IMG/VR virus record: IMGVR_UViG_3300022752_000005
Coordinates: 1-36,938 of that record
DNA from: a virus
Strand: one strand, 5' to 3'
DNA: 36,938 nt
Positions 1 to 8,492 of this stretch are shown here, one piece after another. Position 1 is the stretch's first letter. Every line of letters starts with the position of its first letter. The translations under genes were made by a program, and so were the position numbers. The notes below the pieces were generated by a model, which ran no database searches, was not told where the DNA came from, and saw only the letters and a program-made list of their open reading frames with translations.

Positions 1-127
1 CTACCTATGACATTAAGTTCAACCTAAAGAATCGTAATTGGGCGATCAAGAATGTTGACTATGGCCCTGCCAACCCAGAAGAAGACAACGAAGAGTACTG
101 GCAGAACCTTGCTGATATGTGGACAGT
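1..127. repeat. Exact terminal direct repeat, left copy
   Basis: Bases 1-127 are identical to 36812-36938. A gene reads continuously across the junction, so this is the overlap of a circular contig. The length of exactly 127 equals a common maximal assembler k-mer, so the repeat is more likely an assembly overlap than a physical terminal repeat of the virion DNA. The unique genome is then 36,811 bp. Confidence 0.95.
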
Positions 128-425
128 ATCTATTGATGAAGTTCAAGAGATGCGTTGCGGTAACTGCGCTGCCTTTATCCAAACACCTGAGATGCTAGAT
201 TGCATCCTAAAAGGTATTGATGAAGAGACTGATGGCTATGCCAAAGACGTACAGGGCGCTGCTAATCTTGGTTATTGCGAACTGTTTGACTTTAAGTGTG
301 CAGGTGAGCGCACTTGTTCAGCGTGGCTATCTGGTGGTCCTATCACCAAAAAGATGACCAAGAATCAACAGAATATGTTGATGATGGCTAAGACAGAATA
401 CAACATAAAAGATGAGGAAGATTAA
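1..425 (+). CDS. Conserved cysteine-rich phage protein, 3' part (gene continues from 36796)
   Basis: This is the 3' part of a 146-residue protein whose start lies at 36796; codons are in phase across the circular junction (codon starts at 3, 6 and so on). The whole protein has seven cysteines (about 3, 58, 61, 73, 98, 105 and 111), including RCGNC at 57-61, which suggests a zinc or iron-sulfur site. I recognise it as a widespread phage protein without known function. It lies in the late operon between the terminase genes and the portal, so a role in the virion or its assembly is possible. It ends directly against the next start (TAA then ATG). Confidence 0.8.
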   Translation, partial: TYDIKFNLKNRNWAIKNVDYGPANPEEDNEEYWQNLADMWTVSIDEVQEMRCGNCAAFIQTPEMLDCILKGIDEETDGYAKDVQGAANLGYCELFDFKCAGERTCSAWLSGGPITKKMTKNQQNMLMMAKTEYNIKDEED

Positions 426-803
426 ATGGAAGCCTTATTAGCATCATTTTTAGAGTCGTTAATGCCAGCGGCAGTTGGTGGCTCAGAAGCCGTTATAGGT
501 GGTGGTGCGGCTCCAATGTCTTTTGGTGATACCCTTGGTGGCTTTGCACAAAATCAGTTGGGTCAGCAAATGGCTCCCACTATGGATTTTTATAACACCA
601 TGACTAACCCAAATACGTCAATGGGTGACATGGCTAAATCAGCATTTAAATATTCCTTTAATCCAAAGGAAGATGAGAAATCATTAATGACACCCCAAAT
701 GGGTGGTTATGGTGGCGGTATGGCATCAAATTATGTTGGCGGCATTCCTTCCCTATTACAGAATACTGGATCTGGCATCCTCCCTTATATCGGCTCACGA
801 TAA
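426..803 (+). CDS. Hypothetical Gly/Met-rich protein upstream of the portal
   Basis: This 125-residue protein starts immediately after the previous stop. It is rich in Gly, Met and Ser, with no cysteine, membrane segment or recognisable domain. The C-terminal half has low-complexity GGYGGGM-like stretches. It sits 8 nt before the portal gene in the head module, so a small virion component or head assembly factor is possible. I do not recognise the family. Confidence 0.65.
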   Translation: MEALLASFLESLMPAAVGGSEAVIGGGAAPMSFGDTLGGFAQNQLGQQMAPTMDFYNTMTNPNTSMGDMAKSAFKYSFNPKEDEKSLMTPQMGGYGGGMASNYVGGIPSLLQNTGSGILPYIGSR

Positions 804-811
804 GGAAATAT

Positions 812-2965
812 ATGAATAAAGAAAACCCAATGTTGATGGCTGAAACCTTGCAAGGCGAAATGCAAGAAGATGAGGTTATGTCTGAAGAACAACTACAAGG
901 CGTTATCTCTGCTGAAATTTATGACGCTATTTCTTTCATAGATGATGACATTGGTGGCAATCGTGCATTGGCTACTGAATATTACTATGGCCTACCTTTT
1001 GGTAACGAAGAGGATGGTCGCTCACAAGTGGTGTCAATGGATGTGCGTGATACTGTGCAAGGCATTTTGCCAAGCTTAATGCGTATTTTCTTTGGTCCAG
1101 AGCGTGTGGTGGAGTTCGCTCCACAAGGACCAGAAGACATTGCTTCTGCCGAACAAGCTACAGACTATGTTGACTTTATTTTCAAGCGTGATAACCCAGG
1201 CTTTAAGATTTTGCACTCAGCATTTAAAGATGCTTTGGTACGCAAAGTAGGTATCGTTAAGTACTGGTGGGATGAGTCTGTAGAAGTCAAGGCAGAGTCT
1301 TTCTCTATGCTTGATGAACAGACAATGATGTTCCTGACTCAAGACCCAGACATTGAGATTTCTGCGGTACGTGAGTATCCTATTCCTGGCATGGCAGAGC
1401 AGAATCTTGCACAAGGAATTATGACTCCACCTCCCATGATGTACGATGTGGAGATCAAGCGCAGAATTAAATCTGGCAAGGTGAAGATTGAGGCTCTACC
1501 CCCAGAAGAGTTCCTAATTGACCGCAGAGCAAAGTCCATTGATGAGGCCACTTTTGTAGGCCACCGCACAATGAAGACTGTTTCCGATCTAGTCGCAATG
1601 GGCTATGACTACGATGAAATGGTTGAAGTTGCGGGTAATGGTAATGACTTTGACAACAACGAAGAGTACACAGCACGAAACCCGTTTGCCATTATCAGTA
1701 CCGCAAACAATGGCGATCCATCAAGCAAGAGTGTTCTCTACATTGAAGGCTACTTAAAGGTAGACTTTGATGGCGATGGCATTGCTGAAATGCGTAGGAT
1801 TTGCACAGTCGGTACTGGCAATAAAGTGATGCGTAATGAGATCGTTGCTGAACGACAGTTTGCCGAATTCTGTCCTGATCCAGAACCCCATACCTTTTTT
1901 GGTATGTGTCCTGCTGATGTGGTCATGGACATTCAGCGCATCAAATCAAGTATACAACGTGGCATCCTAGACTCTTTGGCTCAAGCTATCAACCCTCGCA
2001 CAGCGATTGTTGAAGGTCAGGCCAACATGGATGATGTGTTGAATACAGAAGTTGGTGCTGTTATTCGCATGAGAGCGCCAGGCATGGTTCAGCCATTTAC
2101 AACTCCTTTTGTTGGTCAGGCAGCATTCCCAATGCTTGATTACTTGGATGACATTAAACAGACCCGTACAGGCATTTCCAAGGCCGCCTCTGGCCTAGAT
2201 GCAGACGCATTGCAAAGTACTACCAAGGCTGCAGTATCTGCGACTGTTAATGCTGCACATCAGCACATTGAGATGATTGCCAGAACCTTTGCTGAAACTG
2301 GTTTACGTAAATTGTTTACTGGTATTTTGAAACTCGTTATTGAGAATCAAGATAAAGAGAGAATGATTCGTTTGCGTAATACATTCGTGCCTATTGACCC
2401 CCGTTCTTGGGATGCCAATATGGATGTGATTGTTAATGTTGGCGTTGGCGATGGCACTCTTGAAGACAGAATTAATATCTTGAATCAAGTAGCAATGCGT
2501 CAGGAAATGATTCTCAAAGAAACTGGCGTTAATAATCCTGTTGTTTCTTTACCACAATATACCAATACATTAAGTAAATTATTACAGTTGGCTGGTATTA
2601 AGGATTCACAGAATTACTTTAACCAGTTACCTGTTGACTTCCAGTTGCCACCACCTCCAGAGCCAAAGCTCACTCCAGAGGAGATGTTGGCTCAAGTACA
2701 GGTTCAATCTATTCAAGCAGATATTGAAAAGAAAGCGGCTGAATTGGATTTAGAGCGTCAGAAAATGATTATGTCTGATGATCGTGAAAGAGATCGTGTT
2801 GAACAAGATGGTATTTTGCGTAGATATGAGCTAGAATTGAAATATGGTGTACAAATTCAAAGTGCGGAGATTAATGCCGCAATGAATACAGACCGAGAAT
2901 TAATCCGTCAACAGGCTGCAATGAATCAGACGCAAGTCCCTCAACAGCCACAACCAATGATGTAA
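812..2965 (+). CDS. Portal protein (P22 gp1-like)
   Basis: This 717-residue protein should form the dodecameric ring at the capsid vertex through which DNA is packaged and ejected. Length, acidic N-terminus and overall pattern match the P22-type portal family (P22 gp1 is 725 residues). The region from about residue 600 to the end is highly charged and Gln-rich helical sequence with repeated D-R-E-R patterns, resembling the C-terminal helical barrel of large portals. An SD-like AAGGAA lies just before the ATG. It is followed directly by a small gene and then scaffold and capsid genes, the standard head order. The assignment rests on recalled family features rather than a search. Confidence 0.9.
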   Translation: MNKENPMLMAETLQGEMQEDEVMSEEQLQGVISAEIYDAISFIDDDIGGNRALATEYYYGLPFGNEEDGRSQVVSMDVRDTVQGILPSLMRIFFGPERVVEFAPQGPEDIASAEQATDYVDFIFKRDNPGFKILHSAFKDALVRKVGIVKYWWDESVEVKAESFSMLDEQTMMFLTQDPDIEISAVREYPIPGMAEQNLAQGIMTPPPMMYDVEIKRRIKSGKVKIEALPPEEFLIDRRAKSIDEATFVGHRTMKTVSDLVAMGYDYDEMVEVAGNGNDFDNNEEYTARNPFAIISTANNGDPSSKSVLYIEGYLKVDFDGDGIAEMRRICTVGTGNKVMRNEIVAERQFAEFCPDPEPHTFFGMCPADVVMDIQRIKSSIQRGILDSLAQAINPRTAIVEGQANMDDVLNTEVGAVIRMRAPGMVQPFTTPFVGQAAFPMLDYLDDIKQTRTGISKAASGLDADALQSTTKAAVSATVNAAHQHIEMIARTFAETGLRKLFTGILKLVIENQDKERMIRLRNTFVPIDPRSWDANMDVIVNVGVGDGTLEDRINILNQVAMRQEMILKETGVNNPVVSLPQYTNTLSKLLQLAGIKDSQNYFNQLPVDFQLPPPPEPKLTPEEMLAQVQVQSIQADIEKKAAELDLERQKMIMSDDRERDRVEQDGILRRYELELKYGVQIQSAEINAAMNTDRELIRQQAAMNQTQVPQQPQPMM

Positions 2966-3238
2966 ATGGACGATCTAGAAATTAACCTCGCAAGAGGAGA
3001 CAGAGCAAAGTTACTTCTTGAGGATGAACTCCTTAATGAGATGCTTAAACGAATAGAAGATGACTGTTATCGTGAGATTCGTTCTTCCAAGTTAATGGAA
3101 GGACCAGTTAGAGAGCAAGCTTACTTGCTTCTGACGACAGTTGATATTTTGAGAGCAAAACTACGCTCTGTTATGGATACAGGCAAGATGGCAGAAGTTG
3201 CCCTTGTTCGTAGACGGGGAAGACCCCCAAACAAATGA
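2966..3238 (+). CDS. Small helical protein with an AT-hook-like basic tail
   Basis: This 90-residue protein starts on the base after the portal stop. Residues 1-75 look all-helical and charged. The C-terminus RRRGRPPNK matches the core of an AT-hook (GRP flanked by Arg/Lys), a minor-groove DNA-binding motif. The position between portal and scaffold suggests a head-associated or packaging accessory role. The family is not recognised, and the tail could instead be an RNA- or protein-binding basic patch. Confidence 0.75.
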   Translation: MDDLEINLARGDRAKLLLEDELLNEMLKRIEDDCYREIRSSKLMEGPVREQAYLLLTTVDILRAKLRSVMDTGKMAEVALVRRRGRPPNK

Positions 3239-3259
3239 TTGTTAAACTAAGAGGTAAAT

Positions 3260-4246
3260 ATGTCCGATAACGCAAACGCAGTCGGTTCGATTACAGTAAA
3301 CCAAGCAGCGCAAAGCTTTGCTTCCATGCTAGACAGCCAAGAGGGTGTTGACACTGGTGCAGAGGCGCAACCAGAGGAGGGGCAACCCGAATCTGAGTCT
3401 GAGGAAGTGGAATCTGCGGAGACGCAAGATGAAGCAGAGGAATCTTCCGAAGAAGTAGAAGGCGAAGACGAAGAGTACGAAGAAGAAGCTCCTAGGGATG
3501 AGAAGTTTGTTGTCAAAGTTGATGGCAAAGAAATCGAAGTCCCCAAGGATGAACTTATCCGAGGATATCAACGTGAAGCTGACTACACACGGAAAACGCA
3601 GAAACTAGCAGAAGAGCGCAAATTAGTCGAGTCTGAGTTTCAGCAAGTACGTGGAGAGCGTGAACAATACTCTCAGATATTAGGACAATTACAGCAGAAA
3701 TTGCAGGAGTTTGAGCCTCCAGAGCCTGATTGGAATCGTTTAGAAGTTGAAGACCCAACTGAATATGCCCGTCAATGGACATCTCATCAGCGTAGGCAAC
3801 AACAGAAATATGCGGTTCAAGCAGAGCAACAAAGGCTTAACCAAATGCAACAAGCTGAACTACAAAAGACTTTGCAACAAGTCATGGCTACCGAGGTGTC
3901 TCGGTTGAAAGAGAAAATTCCAGAATGGAGTTCTCCTGAAAAAGCCAAGGCAGAGGGTAAAGCTTTATTAGAGTATGGTCAGAATTTGGGTTTTTCAGAG
4001 CAGGAACTGAACGGCATTACAGATTCACGGGCATTGCTTGCGCTTCACAAAGCGTGGAAGTATGACCAGATGATGAGTAAGCGTCCAGAATTCCAAGCAA
4101 AGATTAAAAAAGCCCCGAAGATGGTCACTCCTGGTTCAGCAGGTAGCGTGAGTTCTAAGTCGAGTGATTTAAATAACGCAAAAAAGCGTCTTGCACAAAC
4201 TGGAAGCGTCAGAGATGCCGCATCCCTTTTCGAGAAATTTATTTAA
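3260..4246 (+). CDS. Capsid scaffolding protein
   Basis: This 328-residue protein is very acidic at residues 20-80 (runs of Glu/Asp). A short conserved stretch follows with KVDGKEIEVPKDELIRGYQR at about 88-107 and then YTRKTQKLAEE. A long Gln/Glu coiled-coil region and a basic C-terminus complete it. The acidic head, VDG-E-LI-GY-R-YT-KTQ motif and coiled coil are the hallmark of a common phage scaffold family. The basic tail would bind the inner coat surface. It lies 9 nt upstream of the major capsid gene, with an AAGAGGT ribosome site. Confidence 0.88.
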   Translation: MSDNANAVGSITVNQAAQSFASMLDSQEGVDTGAEAQPEEGQPESESEEVESAETQDEAEESSEEVEGEDEEYEEEAPRDEKFVVKVDGKEIEVPKDELIRGYQREADYTRKTQKLAEERKLVESEFQQVRGEREQYSQILGQLQQKLQEFEPPEPDWNRLEVEDPTEYARQWTSHQRRQQQKYAVQAEQQRLNQMQQAELQKTLQQVMATEVSRLKEKIPEWSSPEKAKAEGKALLEYGQNLGFSEQELNGITDSRALLALHKAWKYDQMMSKRPEFQAKIKKAPKMVTPGSAGSVSSKSSDLNNAKKRLAQTGSVRDAASLFEKFI

Positions 4247-4255
4247 GGAATTAAC

Positions 4256-5236
4256 ATGGCTGCTATTACAAACACCTACACCCGCTTTGACGCAAAGGGT
4301 GTACGGGAAGATCTTTCAAACGTCATTTATCAGATCTCTCCAGAAGAGACTCCATTCATGAGCAATGTTGGTCGTGAGAACGTCACCAACACTTTCTTTG
4401 AATGGCAAACAGATGATCTGGCTGCTGCCAGCACAACTAATGCACAGATCGAGGGCGATGACATCACCTCTTTCACAGCAGTTACAGCTACAGTTCGTTT
4501 GGGCAACTACACCCAGATTAGCCGTAAGGATGTAATCATTGCTGGTACATTGGAAGCGGTTGACAAGGCAGGTCGTCGCTCTGAATTGAGCTATCAAATG
4601 GCCAAAAAATCTGCAGAAATTAAGCGTGATATGTGTTCCACAATGTTGGCTAACCAAGCCGCTGCTGCTGGTTCTACATCTTCTGCCCGTAAAACAGGCG
4701 CTTTGTTGGCCTTCTTGAAGACCAATACTAACGAAGGTACTGGTGGTGGTGATCCTTCATACACTACTATCCCTGATGCGGCTCGTACAGATGCCACAAC
4801 AACTAACTTGCGTTCATTTAGCGAAGCATTGCTGAAAGACGTAATTCAGAAGGTGTGGACAGAAGGCGGCAACCCATCTATCGTTATGGCTGGTCCTGTT
4901 AACAAGCAGAACTTGTCTAAGATGGCTGGCATTGCTGGTCAGCGTTTTAACGCTACTGGTGCAAAGCCTTCTACAATTATCGGAGCCGCAGACATTTATG
5001 TTTCCGACTTTGGTAATGTGAGCATTGTTGCTAACCGCTTCCAACGTGAGCGTGATGTTTTTGTGCTTGATCCTGAGTACGCATCAGTTGCTTATCTGCG
5101 TCCCTTCCAGACAGTTGAACTGGCTAAGACAGGTGATGCCGAGAAGCGTATGCTCTTGTGTGAGTGGGGCTTGAAGATCAAGAATGAGAAAGCTCATGGC
5201 GCAGTCTATGACTTGAACTCAACAATTCAGACCTAA
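4256..5236 (+). CDS. Major capsid protein (SU10-like, DUF5309 family)
   Basis: This 326-residue protein should be the HK97-fold coat subunit. The N-terminal pattern (TRFD-KGVREDLSN-IYQISPEETPF, then FEWQTD, then a TARLGNY-like stretch TVRLGNYTQISRKD) and the Ala-rich middle are typical of the DUF5309/SU10 major head protein family. The C-terminus (CEWGLKIKNEKAHG) also fits. AAGGAATTAAC precedes the ATG. A strong terminator follows immediately, as expected for a highly expressed coat gene. Confidence 0.92.
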   Translation: MAAITNTYTRFDAKGVREDLSNVIYQISPEETPFMSNVGRENVTNTFFEWQTDDLAAASTTNAQIEGDDITSFTAVTATVRLGNYTQISRKDVIIAGTLEAVDKAGRRSELSYQMAKKSAEIKRDMCSTMLANQAAAAGSTSSARKTGALLAFLKTNTNEGTGGGDPSYTTIPDAARTDATTTNLRSFSEALLKDVIQKVWTEGGNPSIVMAGPVNKQNLSKMAGIAGQRFNATGAKPSTIIGAADIYVSDFGNVSIVANRFQRERDVFVLDPEYASVAYLRPFQTVELAKTGDAEKRMLLCEWGLKIKNEKAHGAVYDLNSTIQT

Positions 5237-5249
5237 TCTGAAGACAAAA

Positions 5250-5277
5250 GGGTGGGCTAATAACCCACCCTTTTTTT
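5250..5277 (+). terminator. Rho-independent terminator after the capsid gene
   Basis: A 7-bp perfect stem GGGTGGG/CCCACCC (5250-5256 and 5264-5270) with a 7-nt loop is followed by seven T. It lies 13 nt after the capsid stop and probably reduces transcription into the later head and tail genes. Confidence 0.92.
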
Positions 5278-5281
5278 ATCT

Positions 5282-5596
5282 ATGCACACCAAACTATTTG
5301 ATATTAATCCAGTTACTGGCACTCGCAAGATGTGGCATTACGATGCCGAAAAAGACGAAGCCACTATTGAGACAATTATTGATGCTACTCAGGTGGTAGC
5401 AGACAATCAAGCAAGATTTAACTCATTTGATGAGAAGGCCAATTGGAAGGGCGATATGCACCATGTTGCATCCATCCCTATGGCTTTGTATTATCAACTG
5501 AAAGCTGAAGGTAAGCTTGAAGATCAAGCCTACATGAAACGATGGCTCAATGACCCTGATAATCGTGCATTTCGCACAAGACCTGGAGAAGTTTAA
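5282..5596 (+). CDS. Conserved phage protein with a C-terminal WLNDPDNRAFRTRPG motif
   Basis: This 104-residue protein begins with a FDINPVTGTRKMWHYD stretch and ends with WLNDPDNRAFRTRPG. I recognise this pattern as a small protein conserved near capsid genes of many environmental phages, without assigned function. It starts only 5 nt after the terminator T-run and has no strong SD. Its stop shares one base with the next start. Head-associated or head-completion roles are possible from position only. Confidence 0.8.
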   Translation: MHTKLFDINPVTGTRKMWHYDAEKDEATIETIIDATQVVADNQARFNSFDEKANWKGDMHHVASIPMALYYQLKAEGKLEDQAYMKRWLNDPDNRAFRTRPGEV

Positions 5597-6261
5597 TGGA
5601 TAGTAAGACCATTGGGATATTAGTCCCAACACGGGACTTTGTTAATTCTGGATTTGCCTTTGATTTGGCTAGATTAGTTGGATTTACTGTAGGTACAACA
5701 AATCACAAAGTAGTGATCTACACTAGTTCTGGCACTTTGTTGTCAGCACAACGTCAGGATTTGGCTAGGGATGCTATTGAGGCTGAGTGTACCCATACCC
5801 TGTGGCTAGATAGCGATATGCGGTTTCCAAAAGATTCCATCATTCGCTTGTTAAAACACGATACGGGTATTGTTTGTGGAAACTATGCCAAGCGTAGATT
5901 CCCTACCGAGCCGATTGCGGTGAAAAAAAATACCCCAGATATGGATGCAACTTTTATCAATCGGGTATATACTGAGGACGATTCAACAGGACTTGTTGAA
6001 GTAGACTACTGCGGAATGGGTGTAATGCTCGTTAAATCCGAAGTCTACAAATCTATGGAATATCCTTGGTTTGCTATCCCTTGGGTTCCCGCTGCGGAAG
6101 ACTATATTGGTGAAGATGTATGGTTTTGCCGTAGAGCCGCCCAAAATGGGCATAAAACTTATGTTGACCAGGATCTTTCAAAGCAGATCCACCATATTGG
6201 CACATTTGAATACAAACATGAACACACACTAATGTGTAGGGATGTAGAAAATGGCACTTAA
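5596..6261 (+). CDS. GT-A-type glycosyltransferase (family 2-like)
   Basis: This 221-residue protein starts with a Rossmann-like strand (IGILVPTRD, 7-14) and has a DSD motif in TLWLDSDMRFP (72-74) that fits the metal- and sugar-nucleotide-binding DXD. A GEDVWFCRRA stretch near 170 resembles the ED acceptor motif of GT-A enzymes. It would transfer a sugar from an activated donor. The position between capsid and adaptor genes, overlapping the adaptor gene by 11 nt, suggests it acts during virion production, for example on a capsid or tail protein. The acceptor is unknown and host surface glycans are an alternative. Confidence 0.8.
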   Translation: MDSKTIGILVPTRDFVNSGFAFDLARLVGFTVGTTNHKVVIYTSSGTLLSAQRQDLARDAIEAECTHTLWLDSDMRFPKDSIIRLLKHDTGIVCGNYAKRRFPTEPIAVKKNTPDMDATFINRVYTEDDSTGLVEVDYCGMGVMLVKSEVYKSMEYPWFAIPWVPAAEDYIGEDVWFCRRAAQNGHKTYVDQDLSKQIHHIGTFEYKHEHTLMCRDVENGT

Positions 6262-6871
6262 TACTTTTGCAGGGCTTAAAGCAACAATAGCGGATTATCT
6301 CAATCGGGATGACCTGACGGCTATTATTCCTAGCTTTATCACTATTGCAGAAGCTAAATTTAACCGCAAGTTGCGTGTTAGACAAATGGTTACTAGGGCT
6401 GAAGGTCAGATTGAAACTTCATTCTTTGCCTACCCTGCTGATTGGCTTGAGGCCAAAGAGTTCCAATTAAATACAAATCCCATAACAAGGCTTAAGTTTG
6501 TAACTGAGGCTCAAGGGGATGAATTAAAGGCCACTAGATATACTACTGTTGGAACGCCAGCATATTACACAATTACTGGTTCTCAGTTAGAATTTATACC
6601 TACACCAGATACAACATATAGCGCAGAACTTACATATTATGCTAAGATTCCTGCGTTGAGTGATTCAAACACAAGCAACTGGCTTTTAGCTTATGCCCCA
6701 GACTTGTACCTATATGGTGCGCTAATAGAGGCTACACCATATTTGAAAGACGATGAACGTCTACCAGTATGGAGTCAGATGTATGTCAACTCCTTGGGCG
6801 ACATTGAGGTAGCAGATGAAAGGGCTTCTGTTTCTTCAACTCCACTTGTTCGTGCCCGTACTTTGGGATAA
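6251..6871 (+). CDS. Head-tail adaptor protein (SU10 adaptor-like)
   Basis: This 206-residue protein has the typical N-terminal helix (LKATIADYLNRDDL and IAEAKFNRKLR) and the middle PADWLEAKEFQL, followed by YTITGSQLEFIP and LTYYAKIPALSD. These features match the adaptor (connector) family that attaches below the portal in SU10-like and related podoviruses. It overlaps the glycosyltransferase gene by 11 nt. The C-terminus is a short variable tail. Confidence 0.85.
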   Translation: MALNTFAGLKATIADYLNRDDLTAIIPSFITIAEAKFNRKLRVRQMVTRAEGQIETSFFAYPADWLEAKEFQLNTNPITRLKFVTEAQGDELKATRYTTVGTPAYYTITGSQLEFIPTPDTTYSAELTYYAKIPALSDSNTSNWLLAYAPDLYLYGALIEATPYLKDDERLPVWSQMYVNSLGDIEVADERASVSSTPLVRARTLG

Positions 6872-6874
6872 AAA

Positions 6875-7270
6875 ATGTCATCATTTACAGATTACACAGA
6901 AAATCTTGCACTAACGTATTTGTTTAATACTGGTGCTGTCACTCGTCCTACCGCATGGTTTGTAGGATTATTTACTGCTGCCCCTAGTGATACTGGTGGT
7001 GGCACAGAAGTATCTGGTAGTGGTTATGCCCGTGTATCTGCTGGAACCATTTCTGGCAGCGGTACGGCAACAACTTTTACAAATGCGGCAGCAATTGAGT
7101 TTGCCGCTGCTTCTGGTGGTAATTGGGGAACAATTGGTTGGGCAGGTATTTTTACTGCTTCAACTGGTGGAACTTTGCTTGCATGGGCTCCTTTGACAAC
7201 CTCTAAAGCAATTAATGATGGCGACATTTTCCGTATTCCTGCTTCTAGCTTGACTATTACATTGAGCTAA
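6875..7270 (+). CDS. Small beta-rich virion/tail protein (Gp80-like)
   Basis: This 131-residue protein follows the pattern FTDYTENLALTYLFNT, then VGLFTAAPSDTGGGTEVSG, and ends with a GDIFRIPASSLTITLS strand. This is a common small phage structural family often annotated as a tail fibre or Gp80-like protein. No catalytic residues are seen. It starts 3 nt after the adaptor stop and leads into the fibre genes. Its exact place in the particle is not known from sequence. Confidence 0.8.
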   Translation: MSSFTDYTENLALTYLFNTGAVTRPTAWFVGLFTAAPSDTGGGTEVSGSGYARVSAGTISGSGTATTFTNAAAIEFAAASGGNWGTIGWAGIFTASTGGTLLAWAPLTTSKAINDGDIFRIPASSLTITLS

Positions 7271-7271
7271 T

Positions 7272-7676
7272 ATGGCTGCTTACGGGCGTGGCGATTATGG
7301 TGGAGGAGCTTACTCCTTTGGAGCGTACTTAGGTGCGCTTGCTATTGCCTCTGCGTCTACTGTAGTTGTTGCTGGTGACAAGATAAAAGATGCTCAGTTT
7401 GAGATAAGCTCGACTAGCACAGTAGCTGTAGGTGCGGTAAAGATTTCGAGTGCAGGTGTTGCAATCGTTGACACATCTGTAATGACCGCAGCAGGTGGAT
7501 TGGATGCAGTAGGTAATGTTGATATTGTTGCAACAAGTGTTTTAAGTATTCAGTACAACCGCATACAGCCTGGTCAAGTGATAATTATTGATACTTCTAG
7601 CGTTTTGATTAATGCTAGAAAGAAATGGGAAACAGAAGCCGATGTGTCCGAAACATGGACAAAAGTTTCTGTATAA
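7272..7676 (+). CDS. Hypothetical beta-repeat structural protein
   Basis: This 134-residue protein has a Gly/Tyr-rich N-terminus (YGRGDYGGGAYSFGAYLG) and then repeated short Val/Ile/Ser/Thr strands of the type STVAVGAVKISSAG. It ends with KWETEADVSETWT, a tail motif I have seen in other environmental phage structural proteins. It begins one base after the preceding stop. It is probably a virion or tail surface protein; specific function unknown. Confidence 0.7.
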   Translation: MAAYGRGDYGGGAYSFGAYLGALAIASASTVVVAGDKIKDAQFEISSTSTVAVGAVKISSAGVAIVDTSVMTAAGGLDAVGNVDIVATSVLSIQYNRIQPGQVIIIDTSSVLINARKKWETEADVSETWTKVSV

Positions 7677-7700
7677 AGTTCAGACTATTAGGGGTAAAAA

Positions 7701-8492
7701 ATGGCAGATACAACCACCACAAACCTAGGCTTAACAAAGCCAGAAGTTGGCGCATCAACAGACTCATGGGGTACTAAGATCAATACTGATCTAGACTCTA
7801 TAGATGCTTTGTTTGATGCTGGTCCATTACTTAAAGTAACTAAGGGTGGTACTGGCGTTGGAACAAGCACAGGATCTGGAAATAATGTATTGTCAACAAG
7901 TCCAACACTTGTTACTCCAGTTCTAGGCACTCCAACATCTGCAACATTAACAAATGCTACTGGCCTACCAATATCAACAGGCGTATCAGGTTTGGGTACA
8001 AATGTAGCTACATTTTTAGCAACTCCATCAAGTGCAAATCTTGCTGCCGCACTAACAGATGAAACTGGTAGCGGTGCTAATGTATTTGCAACTAGCCCTA
8101 CATTAGTTACTCCTATTCTTGGTACGCCAACAAGTGGTACTTTAAGTAATTGCACAGTAGATGGCACAAACAAAGTTGGCTATCAAAATATTCCATTGTC
8201 GGGTATCAAGACGGCAAGTTACACGCTTGTGGCTGGTGATGTTGGTAAGTTTATTGAACTAGGTACATCAGGCACAATTGTTGTTCCAGCAAGTGTATTT
8301 GCTTCTGGAGATGTCATTAGTATTTTTAACAACACATCAGCTACTATTTCTTGCACTTGCTCTGCTATAACAGATTTTTACAAGGGCGGCACAGACACTG
8401 ACATCAGTACTTTTAGCATTACCACAAGAGGCGTTGCTACTATTCTTTTCATTACTGCTACAAGGGCTGTAGTAACGGGGAATTTAGCATGA
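7701..8492 (+). CDS. Tail fibre protein with TSPTLVTP repeats
   Basis: This 263-residue protein opens with [20 protein letters not shown], a common N-terminal element of phage fibres, and KGGTGVG at about 49-55. Two copies of an [19 protein letters not shown] unit follow (about 66-83 and 131-148), typical of trimeric beta-structured fibre shafts. The C-terminal half looks like a beta-rich domain. The next gene overlaps by 4 nt and encodes a lectin-like domain. Attachment or a baseplate-distal shaft role is inferred. Confidence 0.82.
   Translation: MADTTTTNLGLTKPEVGASTDSWGTKINTDLDSIDALFDAGPLLKVTKGGTGVGTSTGSGNNVLSTSPTLVTPVLGTPTSATLTNATGLPISTGVSGLGTNVATFLATPSSANLAAALTDETGSGANVFATSPTLVTPILGTPTSGTLSNCTVDGTNKVGYQNIPLSGIKTASYTLVAGDVGKFIELGTSGTIVVPASVFASGDVISIFNNTSATISCTCSAITDFYKGGTDTDISTFSITTRGVATILFITATRAVVTGNLA
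7873..8147 (+). repeat. Imperfect direct repeat encoding the fibre shaft unit
   Basis: Two units of about 75 nt (about 7873-7949 and 8070-8147) encode the same [15 protein letters not shown] block. They are diverged at many third codon positions, so the protein rather than the DNA is conserved. Confidence 0.75.

Noticed and set aside
1-127. Terminal repeat as a physical phage direct terminal repeat (T7-like)
   Set aside because: The length equals a standard assembler k-mer and the genome lacks T7-type RNA polymerase; an assembly overlap is more likely, though not proven.
3247-3546. 99-codon minus-strand Ser-rich frame opposite the scaffold gene
   Set aside because: Its Ser runs are the complement of the acidic GAA/GAG codons of the scaffold.
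7688-8173. 161-codon minus-strand frame opposite the fibre gene
   Set aside because: Val/Pro/Thr-rich mirror of a repetitive fibre sequence; not a gene.
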